The notes below the pieces were generated by a model. It ran no database searches and had not been told where the DNA came from. It saw nothing but the letters and a program-made list of their open reading frames with translations. The translations under genes were made by a program, and so were the position numbers. Of a stretch of 64,000 nucleotides of DNA, positions 42,328-50,454 are shown one piece after another. Each line of letters begins with the position of its first letter. The stretch's first letter is position 1. Source of the stretch: JACMNW01 sp963708425 (GTDB lineage Bacteria > Pseudomonadota > Alphaproteobacteria > Rhodobacterales > Rhodobacteraceae); assembly GCA_963708425.1 (NCBI GenBank), contig OY970206.1:2666001-2730000 (forward strand), read 5' to 3'.

Positions 42328-44307
42328 ATGAAAACATCAAACACATCCGAAGGCAGCACTGCTGCCGATAACCCATTGCGCTTTTTCGATGACGAAGAGC
42401 GTGACATCGCAGACTATCTGAAAGAGGAAGGAGATACTCCGCCCACCCAAGCGCATAAAGCGGGCTTTGCGGCCCTGTTCATCGGCGCAGTCGGTATTGT
42501 TTACGGCGATATTGGCACCAGCCCGATCTATGCCTTTCGCGAGGCATTGAAGGCGGTTTCAGGCGATGGTGCCGCCATGCCAGAGGTTTTGGGCTTGTTG
42601 TCCCTGCTGATCTGGGCGCTGATTCTGATTGTGACGTTGAAATATGTGGCCGTTTTGCTGCGAGCGGACAACAGGGGCGAAGGCGGCATCCTTGCGATTT
42701 ACACCTTGGTTCGGCTGGCAGTTGGACGAAAATCCTTGCCGGTTTTGATTTTGGCTATTGCGGGTGCCGCATTGTTTGCGGGTGATGCGATGATTACCCC
42801 AGCAATATCTGTGCTCTCGGCGGTGGAAGGTGCGGACTTGATCGTGCCTGCGCTTACTGCGTGGGTTCTGCCCGCGACATTGGTGATCCTGACATTGCTG
42901 TTTGCCGTGCAGTCGCGGGGGACAGCGGTTATTTCGGCTGCTTTTGGACCGATTACGCTGCTGTGGTTTCTGGCACTTGCGGGATTGGGCATCTGGCACA
43001 TTGCGGCCACGCCGCAGGTGTTGGCTGCGTTTAACCCGGCGTGGGCTGTGCAGTTTCTGGCCGAGAATATGGGAATAGCTTTCGTTGTGATGGGAGCGGT
43101 GTTTCTGGCCGTGACAGGTGCTGAGGCGCTTTATGCGGACCTTGGCCACTTTGGGCGAAAGCCTATTGTGGCCGCATGGCTTGTGGTTGTGTTTCCGGCG
43201 CTTGTGTTAAACTACCTTGGGCAAGGCGCGTTGGTGTTAAGCAATCCTGCGGCGATTTCTGATCCGTTCTTTTTGATGGCTCCGGAAGGCCTGTTGCCAG
43301 TGCTGGTGCTGCTGGCAACTGCGGCTACGGTTATCGCATCGCAAGCGGTGATCTCGGGCGCGTTTTCGATGGCGCGCGGGGCCACTCAGTTGGGGCTTTT
43401 GCCGCGACTTCGCGTGCGCCACACATCAGCCGGACAAAGTGGGCAAATCTACATTGGGGCGGTCAACTGGGCACTTTTGATCGGGGTGATCTGGCTGGTG
43501 ATATCATTTAAGTCATCGGGCGCACTTGCGGCAGCTTACGGTATAGCGGTGACCGGGACGATGGTTGTCACCACAACGCTTTGGTTGCTGTATGTGGTGA
43601 ATAACAAACGGTTGTCATTGTCGGTGGCACTTGCACTTGTGGCGCCGGTGGCTTCGCTGGAACTGGTCTTTCTGGCGGCTAATCTTTCGAAGATTAATGA
43701 CGGTGGCTATGTTCCGGTTCTAATTGCGTTGGCTTTGGGCATTGTGATGTGGGCCTGGTGGCGCGGAACGCAGCAGCTGTTGGGTATCGCGCAGAAAAGC
43801 AAGGTCGGGCTGAACGGTTTTGCACGGCAAATGGAAAAAAGTTCGGCCCATGTCATCCCGGGAACGGCGTTTTTTCTGACACCCGACCCTGATGCAGTGC
43901 CGTCAGCCCTGTTGCACAATCTGAAACATAACAGGGTGCGGCATGAACAGACGGTGTTGCTGACAGTAGAAACGCTGCGTGTGCCAACGGCGACGGCTGA
44001 GGAACGTGTCAGTCTTGAGCGGTTAACGCCAGGATTTGTGCGCCTTACACTGCGGTTTGGTTTCATGGAAACGCCGAACGTGTCACGCGCCCTTGGGCAG
44101 GCCCGAAAGGCCGGGCTTGCCTTTGACGTGATGACGACCACGTTTTTTCTGGGCCGCAGGCGGTTTGTGGTGGTGGGGCCTTTCGGCATAGGCCGGGTGT
44201 TTGACCAGATTTATGCGTTCTTGTCGCGATTGTCTGCTGACCCGACTGAATATTATCATCTGCCGCGCAACCGCGTTGTAGAATTGGGCGAACGCACAGC
44301 GATCTAG
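42328..44307 (+). CDS. kup: Kup-family potassium uptake transporter
   Basis: A 659-residue K+/H+ symporter with twelve predicted membrane helices (about 47-470) and a hydrophilic C-terminal domain (about 480-659), the normal Kup layout. The start of helix 1 carries the diagnostic GIVYGDIGTSPIYAFREAL. Constitutive low-affinity K+ uptake is the known role. I choose the ATG at 42328 (MKTSNTSEG), but no clear ribosome site is seen; an ATG at 42301 adds nine residues. It sits inside the rearranged rluD-rpoH interval. Confidence 0.95.
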   Translation: MKTSNTSEGSTAADNPLRFFDDEERDIADYLKEEGDTPPTQAHKAGFAALFIGAVGIVYGDIGTSPIYAFREALKAVSGDGAAMPEVLGLLSLLIWALILIVTLKYVAVLLRADNRGEGGILAIYTLVRLAVGRKSLPVLILAIAGAALFAGDAMITPAISVLSAVEGADLIVPALTAWVLPATLVILTLLFAVQSRGTAVISAAFGPITLLWFLALAGLGIWHIAATPQVLAAFNPAWAVQFLAENMGIAFVVMGAVFLAVTGAEALYADLGHFGRKPIVAAWLVVVFPALVLNYLGQGALVLSNPAAISDPFFLMAPEGLLPVLVLLATAATVIASQAVISGAFSMARGATQLGLLPRLRVRHTSAGQSGQIYIGAVNWALLIGVIWLVISFKSSGALAAAYGIAVTGTMVVTTTLWLLYVVNNKRLSLSVALALVAPVASLELVFLAANLSKINDGGYVPVLIALALGIVMWAWWRGTQQLLGIAQKSKVGLNGFARQMEKSSAHVIPGTAFFLTPDPDAVPSALLHNLKHNRVRHEQTVLLTVETLRVPTATAEERVSLERLTPGFVRLTLRFGFMETPNVSRALGQARKAGLAFDVMTTTFFLGRRRFVVVGPFGIGRVFDQIYAFLSRLSADPTEYYHLPRNRVVELGERTAI

Positions 44308-44320
44308 AAATTATAAAATT

Positions 44321-44345
44321 GGGGGCAACCTGATAGCTTGCCCCC
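44321..44345 (+). terminator. Intrinsic terminator after kup
   Basis: GGGGGCAA (44321-44328) pairs with TTGCCCCC (44338-44345) around a 9-nt loop, followed by TCTCGCTT. It sits 14 nt after the kup stop. Confidence 0.7.
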
Positions 44346-44356
44346 TCTCGCTTCCG

Positions 44357-44416
44357 CGTGACCGCAATGTTGCAAGCCTTAACATCCGATGGAACCGTAT
44401 TCATCTTCCGCTAATC
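44357..44416 (+). repeat. Direct repeat A of the rpoH upstream region
   Basis: CGTGA-N2-GCAATGTT-N7-TTAAC-N3 and then CGATGGAACCGTATT occur here with exactly the spacing seen at 44896-44955. This copy has no plus-strand gene after it; the 3' end of the DksA-like gene follows. Confidence 0.7.
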
Positions 44417-44453
44417 TGGCTGTTCTATAAGTCTGTCTTGCCATCTGCACCCC

Positions 44454-44786
44454 TCACGTGGCGCAATCCCGGCAAAATGGGGTGTAGGGCAGCACGTCGA
44501 GGCGCGCCTCGCCGATGTCAGCGCCGCATTTGGTGCAGGTGCCGTAGGTGCCATCCTCGATGCGTTGCAGGGCGGCGGCGATTTGGCGCAACTCTTGTTG
44601 GCCGGAAACGCCCGTTGCCTCCAAAACCTCGTCATCCTCACGCTCGATCGAAAGCTCTTCCCAATCGGGGTTCTGGTGCGAATCGAGTTCGGTTTCGATC
44701 GACGTCAGCCGGGTGGTCAGATAATCCTGCCGCGCCAGCAGATCGGCTTTGCGGGTGGCGATCGGTGTTTCGAGGGTGGCCTTCAT
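44454..44786 (-). CDS. TraR/DksA-family zinc-finger protein
   Basis: A 110-residue DksA-like protein. A helical N-terminal part (about 5-70) is followed by a C4 zinc finger, CTKCGADIGEARLDVLPYTPFCRDC, with four cysteines (quoted in part: CTKC and FCRDC). Relatives bind RNA polymerase in the secondary channel and modulate transcription with ppGpp. It is shorter than canonical DksA (about 150). AAAGGAG precedes the ATG at 44786. It is flanked by two copies of a 60-bp direct repeat, and a remnant of its 3' end lies at 41590. Confidence 0.88.
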   Translation of the reverse strand: MKATLETPIATRKADLLARQDYLTTRLTSIETELDSHQNPDWEELSIEREDDEVLEATGVSGQQELRQIAAALQRIEDGTYGTCTKCGADIGEARLDVLPYTPFCRDCAT

Positions 44787-44895
44787 AGGACGCTCCTTTG
44801 GTTGCGGGATCAGCCTATGACAGTTGGAGCACCCGGCGCCTTGATGCAAGTCAATCGGCGGGGCGGGCAGTACGATAGCCTGATGTTGACGTTTT

Positions 44896-44955
44896 CGTGA
44901 GTGCAATGTTACATAGATTAACTTTCGACGGAACCATATTAACTGTACGTTAGTT
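44896..44955 (+). promoter_or_regulatory. rpoH upstream region, direct repeat B
   Basis: CGTGA-N2-GCAATGTT-N7-TTAAC-N3 followed by CGACGGAACCATATT lies 100-160 bp upstream of rpoH. The conservation of CGAnGGAACCnTATT between copies suggests a functional site, perhaps a sigma factor or regulator target. GGAAC-N13-CGTT is seen, but this is shorter than the EcfG spacing. Confidence 0.5.
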
Positions 44956-45054
44956 GAATAGTGTTAGCGCCCATCTTGCGGGTTGCTGACACGATACATA
45001 GATCACCCGTCGCGGTGCCGAATGCCGGGCCGCAACATACATCAGGGGGCACGA

Positions 45055-45951
45055 ATGAGCACCTATACAAATCTACCCGCCCCAAGCCCGGAACAAGGCT
45101 TGAACCGATATATGCAGGAAATTCGCAAATTTCCACTGCTGGAGCCGGAAGAAGAATACATGCTGGCGAAAAGCTGGGTTGACCATCAAGACAGTGCTGC
45201 GGCGCATAAGATGGTGACCAGCCACCTGCGGTTGGCGGCGAAAATTGCCATGGGCTATCGCGGCTACGGACTGCCGCAAGCGGAAGTGATTTCCGAGGCG
45301 AACGTTGGTCTGATGCAGGCGGTCAAGCGGTTTGACCCCGAAAAGGGCTTTCGTCTGGCAACCTATGCCATGTGGTGGATCCGCGCCTCGATTCAGGAAT
45401 ATATCCTGCGGTCGTGGTCGCTGGTAAAACTGGGCACGACGTCGGCGCAGAAAAAGCTGTTCTTCAATCTGCGCAAGGCGAAGGCCAAAGTCGGCGCGCT
45501 GGAGGAGGGCGATCTGCGGCCCGAGAATGTGAAGCGGATTGCCACCGATCTGAACGTGTCCGAGGCCGAAGTGATTGCGATGAACCGGCGGTTGTCGGGT
45601 GGTGATGCGTCTTTGAACGCGACGGTCGGATCAGACGGCGAAGGCACGACGCAGTGGCAGGACTGGCTGGAGGATGAAGACAGCGACCAAGCCGGCGATT
45701 ATGCCGAGAAGGACGAGCTGGACACCCGGCGCGAACTGTTGACCCAAGCGATGGCCGTGCTGAACGACCGGGAACGCGATGTGCTGGCGCAGCGGCGCTT
45801 GGCCGAAGTGCCGGTGACGCTGGAAGAGCTGTCGGAAAGCTATGGTGTGTCGCGCGAGCGTATCCGGCAGATCGAAGTGCGGGCGTTTGAAAAACTGCAA
45901 ACCCGGATGCGTGAGCTGGCGGTTGGCAAGGGGATGCTGATCCCGGCGTGA
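45055..45951 (+). CDS. rpoH: RNA polymerase sigma-32 factor RpoH
   Basis: Heat-shock sigma factor of 298 residues. Region 2 contains AMWWIRASIQEYILRSW, the RpoH-specific box reads QKKLFFNLRKAK and region 4 reads SYGVSRERIRQIEVRAFEKL. It directs RNA polymerase to chaperone and protease genes, likely including the hflKC candidate promoter in this window. The start at 45055 follows CAGGGGGCACGA. Phototrophic relatives carry two RpoH proteins; which paralogue this is cannot be told here. Confidence 0.97.
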   Translation: MSTYTNLPAPSPEQGLNRYMQEIRKFPLLEPEEEYMLAKSWVDHQDSAAAHKMVTSHLRLAAKIAMGYRGYGLPQAEVISEANVGLMQAVKRFDPEKGFRLATYAMWWIRASIQEYILRSWSLVKLGTTSAQKKLFFNLRKAKAKVGALEEGDLRPENVKRIATDLNVSEAEVIAMNRRLSGGDASLNATVGSDGEGTTQWQDWLEDEDSDQAGDYAEKDELDTRRELLTQAMAVLNDRERDVLAQRRLAEVPVTLEELSESYGVSRERIRQIEVRAFEKLQTRMRELAVGKGMLIPA

Positions 45952-45976
45952 TTTGCGCCCGACTGTGAGAAAAAGG

Positions 45977-46006
45977 GGCCCGCTGCATCCTGCGATGTGG
46001 CGGGCC
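45977..46006 (+). terminator. Intrinsic terminator after rpoH
   Basis: GGCCCGC (45977-45983) pairs with GCGGGCC (46000-46006), with inner ATC/GAT pairing, followed by TTTGCCGTTTT. Confidence 0.8.
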
Positions 46007-46087
46007 TTTGCCGTTTTGGGCCTTTGCTGCGTCGTTTCCGTTTGAACCTTTGGGCGCTGGGCTATAGCTAGCCGCAAGGTTTGAAAT

Positions 46088-46795
46088 ATGGGGACGCGAC
46101 AGATGACGATGCTGGGGACGTTTCTTAAGCCGATGCACCCTGAGGGGTACAAGTTCGTGGCGATCTTTGCGGCGATCAGTGCCGCGCTGTTTCTGATCTG
46201 GGCACCGCTGGGGTGGCTTGGGGTTGGGGCGACCGTCTGGTGCTATTACTTCTTTCGTGATCCGAAGCGGTCTGTGCCGAGCGGTGAGGGGCTGATCCTC
46301 AGTCCGGCGGATGGGATAGTCTCGCTGATCGAGCCTGCAGTGCCGCCTGCCGAATTGGGTATGGGGCCGGAGGCGTTGACGCGGGTTTCGGTGTTCATGA
46401 ATGTGTTCAACTGCCATGTAAACCGCGCGCCAATCGGGGGTCGCGTGGTGGCGATTGCGTATCGGCCGGGCAAGTTTTTCAACGCGTCGCTAGATAAGGC
46501 GAGTGCCGATAATGAACGCAACAGCCTGTGTCTGGAATTGCCGGATGGGCGTAAGGTTGCTGTGGTGCAGATCGCCGGGCTGGTGGCGCGGCGGATTGTC
46601 TGCTGGGCTGTCGAGGGTGCAACGTTGCGCGGTGGCGAACGGTTTGGCCTGATCCGGTTCGGATCGCGGCTGGATGTGTATTTGCCGGACGGTGTTGAGC
46701 CATTGGTGGCGCTGGGCCAGACCATGGTGGCGGGCGAGACGGTGATTGCCGATCTTGGCATTGCGGCACCGCGGCGCTTGGCGCGGGTTGAATAG
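46088..46795 (+). CDS. psd: Phosphatidylserine decarboxylase proenzyme
   Basis: Psd converts phosphatidylserine to phosphatidylethanolamine at the inner membrane. The 235-residue protein is the short alphaproteobacterial type. Membrane-anchoring N-terminus (about 17-50), NVFNCHVNRAPIGG with the catalytic His, and the self-cleavage Gly-Ser in RFGSRLDVYLP that yields the pyruvoyl subunit are all present. It begins the psd-pssA-pmtA row; pssA starts three bases after its stop. Confidence 0.95.
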   Translation: MGTRQMTMLGTFLKPMHPEGYKFVAIFAAISAALFLIWAPLGWLGVGATVWCYYFFRDPKRSVPSGEGLILSPADGIVSLIEPAVPPAELGMGPEALTRVSVFMNVFNCHVNRAPIGGRVVAIAYRPGKFFNASLDKASADNERNSLCLELPDGRKVAVVQIAGLVARRIVCWAVEGATLRGGERFGLIRFGSRLDVYLPDGVEPLVALGQTMVAGETVIADLGIAAPRRLARVE

Positions 46796-46798
46796 CGG

Positions 46799-47575
46799 AT
46801 GGTGGACAAGCCTCCAAAGCGGCTAAAGCGTGAATTGCCCTTGGTGCAATTGCTGCCGAATTTTCTGACGCTGGGGGCGCTGTGTGCCAGTTTGACGGCG
46901 ATCCGCTTTGGCATTCAGGGTGAGGGTCAGATTGCGGTTGGCCTGATCATGCTGGCGGCGGTGCTGGACTTGCTGGATGGCTGGGTTGCGCGGCTGTTGC
47001 AGAGTGAAAGTGCCATTGGGGCAGAACTGGACAGCTTGGCGGATTTTGCCAGTTTTGGCGTGGCACCGGGGTTGATCCTGTATTTCTGGGCCCTGCACGA
47101 AAGCCCTGGCAATGGCTTGCCCGGCTTGGGTTGGATGGCAGTGTTGATCTATGTGATCTGTTGTGCGTTGCGGCTGGCGCGGTTTAATGTCGGCAACAAC
47201 CGGCCCACGTCGGACGGGCTGGAGAAGCGGTTCTTCCGGGGCGTGCCATCGCCTGCCGGGGCGTTGCTGGCCTTCATGCCGATGTATTTTTCGTTCATGC
47301 TGCCAGAGGCACCGTTGCTGCCGTTGTGGGGGCTGGCGCTGTATCTGATCGCGGTTGGCGCGTTGATGATCAGCCGCATTCCGACTTTGTCGTTCAAATC
47401 GGTTACGGTGAAGCCCGAGAATTCTTTGTATCTGTTGGTTGGCTTTGCAGCGCTGGCGGGGGCAATGTTGACCTCGCCTTGGGCGACACTGTTCGGATTT
47501 GGCTTGTGCTATTGTGGGTCGATTGTTGTTGCGGGGCGACATTTGCGAAAGGTGCCTCGGAAAAGCGAGGAATAG
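46799..47575 (+). CDS. pssA: Phosphatidylserine synthase (CDP-alcohol phosphotransferase)
   Basis: PssA makes phosphatidylserine from CDP-diacylglycerol and serine. The 258-residue membrane protein has the CDP-OH-P signature D-x2-DG-x2-AR-x8-G-x3-D-x3-D in DLLDGWVAR and then GAELDSLAD, and about eight helices. Gene order psd-pssA is typical of alphaproteobacteria. Its stop lies one base before the ATG of the methyltransferase, so all three genes should be translated together. Confidence 0.95.
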   Translation: MVDKPPKRLKRELPLVQLLPNFLTLGALCASLTAIRFGIQGEGQIAVGLIMLAAVLDLLDGWVARLLQSESAIGAELDSLADFASFGVAPGLILYFWALHESPGNGLPGLGWMAVLIYVICCALRLARFNVGNNRPTSDGLEKRFFRGVPSPAGALLAFMPMYFSFMLPEAPLLPLWGLALYLIAVGALMISRIPTLSFKSVTVKPENSLYLLVGFAALAGAMLTSPWATLFGFGLCYCGSIVVAGRHLRKVPRKSEE

Positions 47576-47576
47576 G

Positions 47577-48197
47577 ATGGAACTTCAATCGGTTAACCGG
47601 GCCTATGCACGTTGGGCTCCGTTTTATGACACGGCCTTTGGTGCAATTACCAGTGCGGGCCGCAAGCGGATTGCCGAATTGGCAAATGAAAAGGGCGGCT
47701 CGCTGCTAGAGGTGGGGGTCGGTACTGGAATGTCGTTGCGGCTGTATGACGAAACGCTGCGCATTACCGGCATTGATGCCAGCCCCGATATGTTGGAGCA
47801 GGCGCGCAAGAAAGTGCAGGAAAACCAGTTGATGCATGTCGAGGCGCTGGCGGAAATGGACGCGCGGGAAATGGCGTTTGCGAACGACAGTTTCGATCAT
47901 GTTGCGGCTTCCCACATCATGTCGGTGGTGCCAGAACCGGAACGCGTGCTGACCGAATTGGCGCGAGTCTGCAAGCCGGGCGGCATCGTTTACATCGTCA
48001 ACCATTTTGCCCGCGACAAGGGTTTCCTGTCGGTGGTGGAAAAAGCGGCGGCGCCGCTGGACAGGCTGCTCGGCTGGCATTCGGATTTTCAACGCTCGGT
48101 GGTGACTGGCTGTCCGGACTTGCGCTTGGTCGCGGAAGAAGACTTGCGACCGCTGGGTCTTATGACGCTGCTGCAGTTTGAAAAAATCGCGGCTTAG
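47577..48197 (+). CDS. pmtA: Phosphatidylethanolamine N-methyltransferase (PmtA-like)
   Basis: A 206-residue SAM-dependent class-I methyltransferase. Motif I is LLEVGVGTG, with ITGIDASPDML after it and VNHFARDKG near the end. The N-terminus NRAYARWAPFYDTAFG closely resembles Rhodobacter PmtA, which methylates PE three times to give phosphatidylcholine. The AGG of TAGGATG overlaps pssA. Position after psd and pssA strengthens the assignment. A ubiquinone-type methyltransferase is the main alternative. Confidence 0.88.
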   Translation: MELQSVNRAYARWAPFYDTAFGAITSAGRKRIAELANEKGGSLLEVGVGTGMSLRLYDETLRITGIDASPDMLEQARKKVQENQLMHVEALAEMDAREMAFANDSFDHVAASHIMSVVPEPERVLTELARVCKPGGIVYIVNHFARDKGFLSVVEKAAAPLDRLLGWHSDFQRSVVTGCPDLRLVAEEDLRPLGLMTLLQFEKIAA

Positions 48198-48253
48198 GCT
48201 TTTGTTTGAGGTGCGGCACGGCTAGGCTGCGCTTGGCATTCTGGGGGGACGAT

Positions 48254-49240
48254 ATGCAGAAACCAGTTAGATGGGGCATTTTGGGGGCAGCAAAGTTTGC
48301 CCGCGATTTCATGGCGCGGGCTATTCATGCCGCCGAAGGCGCGGAATTGGTGGCACTGGCCACGTCTGACCCGCGCAAGGCAGAAGGGTTTGCCGCGTTT
48401 TGCCCCGGTCTGAAAGTACATGCTACTTATGAGGCGCTGTTGGCCGACCCAGGCATTGATGCGGTCTATATTCCGCTGCCGAACCATCTGCATCTGGAAT
48501 GGACGCTGAAGGCGCTGGCGGCGGGCAAGCATGTGCTGACCGAAAAGCCGATTGCCATGAAGGCGGAAGAAATTGACCAGATCATCGCCGCCCGCGATGC
48601 AACCGGATTGCTGGCTGCCGAGGCGTATATGATCGTGCATCATCCGCAGTGGATACGCGCGCGGCAATTGGTGCAAGAAGGGGCCATCGGACGGGTGCAG
48701 CATGTCGATGCGGCGTTCTGTTATGACAACCGCGAAGAGCCGGGCAATATTCGCAATCGGCCGGAAACCGGCGGCGGCGGCATTCGGGATATCGGGGTTT
48801 ATACCTTTGGCTCGGCCCGGTTTGTGACAGGGGCCGAACCGGATGATCTGCAAGCGCGGATCATCACCGAAAACGGCGTTGATACTTGGGCACAGGTCAC
48901 GGGTAATTTTGCCGGGCCGGAGGGGCGGTTTACCTATTCTTCCATCACCTCGATGCGGCTGTTCGTGCGGCAGGAAATCGTGTTCCAGGGCGAAACCGGA
49001 TTGTTGCGATTGACTGCGCCCTACAACGCCAATGTCTATGGCGAAGCGCGGCTGGAATGGCACCGCGAAGGTCTGTCAGTGCGGGTGGAGCGTTGGCCCG
49101 CCGACAATCACTATGTTCTGCAGGTCGAGGCGTTTTGCCGGTCTGTAACCACCGGCGCGCCGTATGCCTGCACGTTGGAGTTTGCGCGCGGCACTCAAGC
49201 GATGATTGACCGGGTGTTCGCGGTGGCGGTCCCAGCCTGA
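48254..49240 (+). CDS. Gfo/Idh/MocA-family oxidoreductase
   Basis: A 328-residue NAD(P)-dependent oxidoreductase. The N-terminal Rossmann fold has GILGAAKFARDFM. The conserved EKPIA (Lys near residue 98) and the C-terminal beta-sheet domain (RPETGGGGIRDIGVY) follow. Substrates are usually sugars or inositols; this one is undefined. GGGGGGAC precedes the ATG at 48254. The next gene begins at or near its stop, with a sugar- or capsule-related protein. Confidence 0.9.
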   Translation: MQKPVRWGILGAAKFARDFMARAIHAAEGAELVALATSDPRKAEGFAAFCPGLKVHATYEALLADPGIDAVYIPLPNHLHLEWTLKALAAGKHVLTEKPIAMKAEEIDQIIAARDATGLLAAEAYMIVHHPQWIRARQLVQEGAIGRVQHVDAAFCYDNREEPGNIRNRPETGGGGIRDIGVYTFGSARFVTGAEPDDLQARIITENGVDTWAQVTGNFAGPEGRFTYSSITSMRLFVRQEIVFQGETGLLRLTAPYNANVYGEARLEWHREGLSVRVERWPADNHYVLQVEAFCRSVTTGAPYACTLEFARGTQAMIDRVFAVAVPA

Positions 49241-49275
49241 GTATCGACGCGATCACCTTTCATCTGCCCGGATCG

Positions 49276-50178
49276 GTGCTGCGTGATCCGGGGCAGATGA
49301 AGCCCTATTATGTGAAGCTGATCGCGGGTTTGCGCGACATGGGCATCGCGGTTGAAACGGTTTTGCATGACCGATGGACAACTCTTGCCACTGTGCAGGC
49401 AACGCCCGGTATCCACATTGTCGATCATGGCAGTTGGCGGCATGATCGCCTGCTAAACACTGGAATTGCCTATATTTATCCGTTCTGGAACCTCGATCCA
49501 TGGGGCATCAGGGCGCTATCGTCTATCGCGGCTATGCCGTTTGATGCGGGCTGCGTGGACAGCGTGGCGGCGGCAGAGTTTGCCGCCAAGCTGCGCAAAC
49601 GGTTGGTGGAAAAGCGGATTTCACGCTATCCGCAGCCTGCGAAAAAAGGTGATCTGCCAAAGGGTTGCATCGCGGTGTTCTTGCAATCAGAGGCGCACCG
49701 CGCCGTTGAAGAAACCTGTTATCTGACAATGCGTCAGATGTTGGCTGCGCTGATTGCCCGCGATGACCCGCGCCCGATTGTGGTCAAACCGCATCCGCGT
49801 GATGCCGACCCGAAGACGCGGGCGTATCTTGTGCGGTTGGCTGCGCGTGATGCCCGTGTGCGGGTGGTGGATGCGAATATCCACGATATCCTTGCGCAAG
49901 CCAACGTGGCGGTTACGATCAATTCGGCGGTGGGTATCGAGGCGCATTTGCACCGGGTGCCAGTGGTGCTGTGCGGGAAGTCCGATTTTCATCACGCGGC
50001 AGTAACGGTGAAAGACCGGGGTGAAATGGATGCGGCGCTGGCGCAGGCCGCAGCGACCATTTGGCCACATGATGAGTACCTGTATTGGTACTTTGCCGGG
50101 CAGTGTTTGAACGCCGGCAAGCCGACATTGGTCGGCGATTTCCTGGCAAAGCTTGCCGCTACGCCATTGGACCGCTGA
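49276..50178 (+). CDS. Capsule-polysaccharide-type GT-B-like protein
   Basis: A protein of about 300 residues not confidently assigned. The C-terminal half resembles capsule biosynthesis KpsS/KpsC-type or CDP-glycerol-transferase-like folds: VVKPHPRD near residue 171, ANVAVTINSAVGIEAHLHRVPVVL as two short blocks, and GKPTLVGDF at the end. The frame continues upstream to 49237, where SIDAITFHLPGSV joins the body. That suggests a CTG or other non-ATG start overlapping the preceding TGA, or that the true N-terminus lies at GTG 49276. Possibly a sugar transferase acting with the upstream oxidoreductase. Confidence 0.6.
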   Translation: MLRDPGQMKPYYVKLIAGLRDMGIAVETVLHDRWTTLATVQATPGIHIVDHGSWRHDRLLNTGIAYIYPFWNLDPWGIRALSSIAAMPFDAGCVDSVAAAEFAAKLRKRLVEKRISRYPQPAKKGDLPKGCIAVFLQSEAHRAVEETCYLTMRQMLAALIARDDPRPIVVKPHPRDADPKTRAYLVRLAARDARVRVVDANIHDILAQANVAVTINSAVGIEAHLHRVPVVLCGKSDFHHAAVTVKDRGEMDAALAQAAATIWPHDEYLYWYFAGQCLNAGKPTLVGDFLAKLAATPLDR

Positions 50179-50306
50179 GTTCGGCCGCCGGTTTAGACCA
50201 ATTTTGCAACCGCAACTGTAACGGTGGACGCCACTGGTTTGCTGCCGGGCGACTTAGCTGTTGGCAATAACCGACAATAATCATTCAAGAAAATCCAGCG
50301 CCGATG

Positions 50307-50324
50307 TGTAACGATGAATTGACA
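50307..50324. promoter_or_regulatory. TGT-N12-ACA motif (PpsR/CrtJ-type) upstream of the B12-binding regulator gene
   Basis: TGTAACGATGAATTGACA fits TGT-N12-ACA, the site bound by PpsR/CrtJ, repressors of photosynthesis genes. Flanking G and C extend the dyad to GTGT/ACAC. It lies about 130 bp ahead of a gene whose product resembles PpaA/AerR, a known partner of PpsR/CrtJ. One six-base match is expected by chance in roughly one of fifteen such gaps. Confidence 0.35.
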
Positions 50325-50339
50325 CTATGCGCGTGAAAT

Positions 50340-50357
50340 TATCACGTTTTCGTGATA
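50340..50357. promoter_or_regulatory. Inverted repeat TATCACG-N4-CGTGATA
   Basis: A perfect 7-bp inverted repeat with TTTT between arms lies in the AT-richer leader of the B12-binding regulator gene. It could be an operator or a small hairpin. The rest of the gap 50179-50454 shows no gene. Confidence 0.5.
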
Positions 50358-50454
50358 TTATTGTAATGATTGAGACGAATCCGACTAAATTTGTGCCTAA
50401 ATTGCGGGTGGGGCCCAGACGAAGGGCAAAAAGACAAAGGGGGGGTGGGCAGAT

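Noticed and set aside
44930..44951. EcfG-type promoter GGAAC-N13-CGTT upstream of rpoH
   Set aside because: The spacing is 13 nt; EcfG sites need about 16-17 nt, so it may be chance.
50319..50347. Sigma-70 promoter from TTGACA in the B12-regulator leader
   Set aside because: No acceptable -10 lies 16-18 nt downstream of TTGACA.
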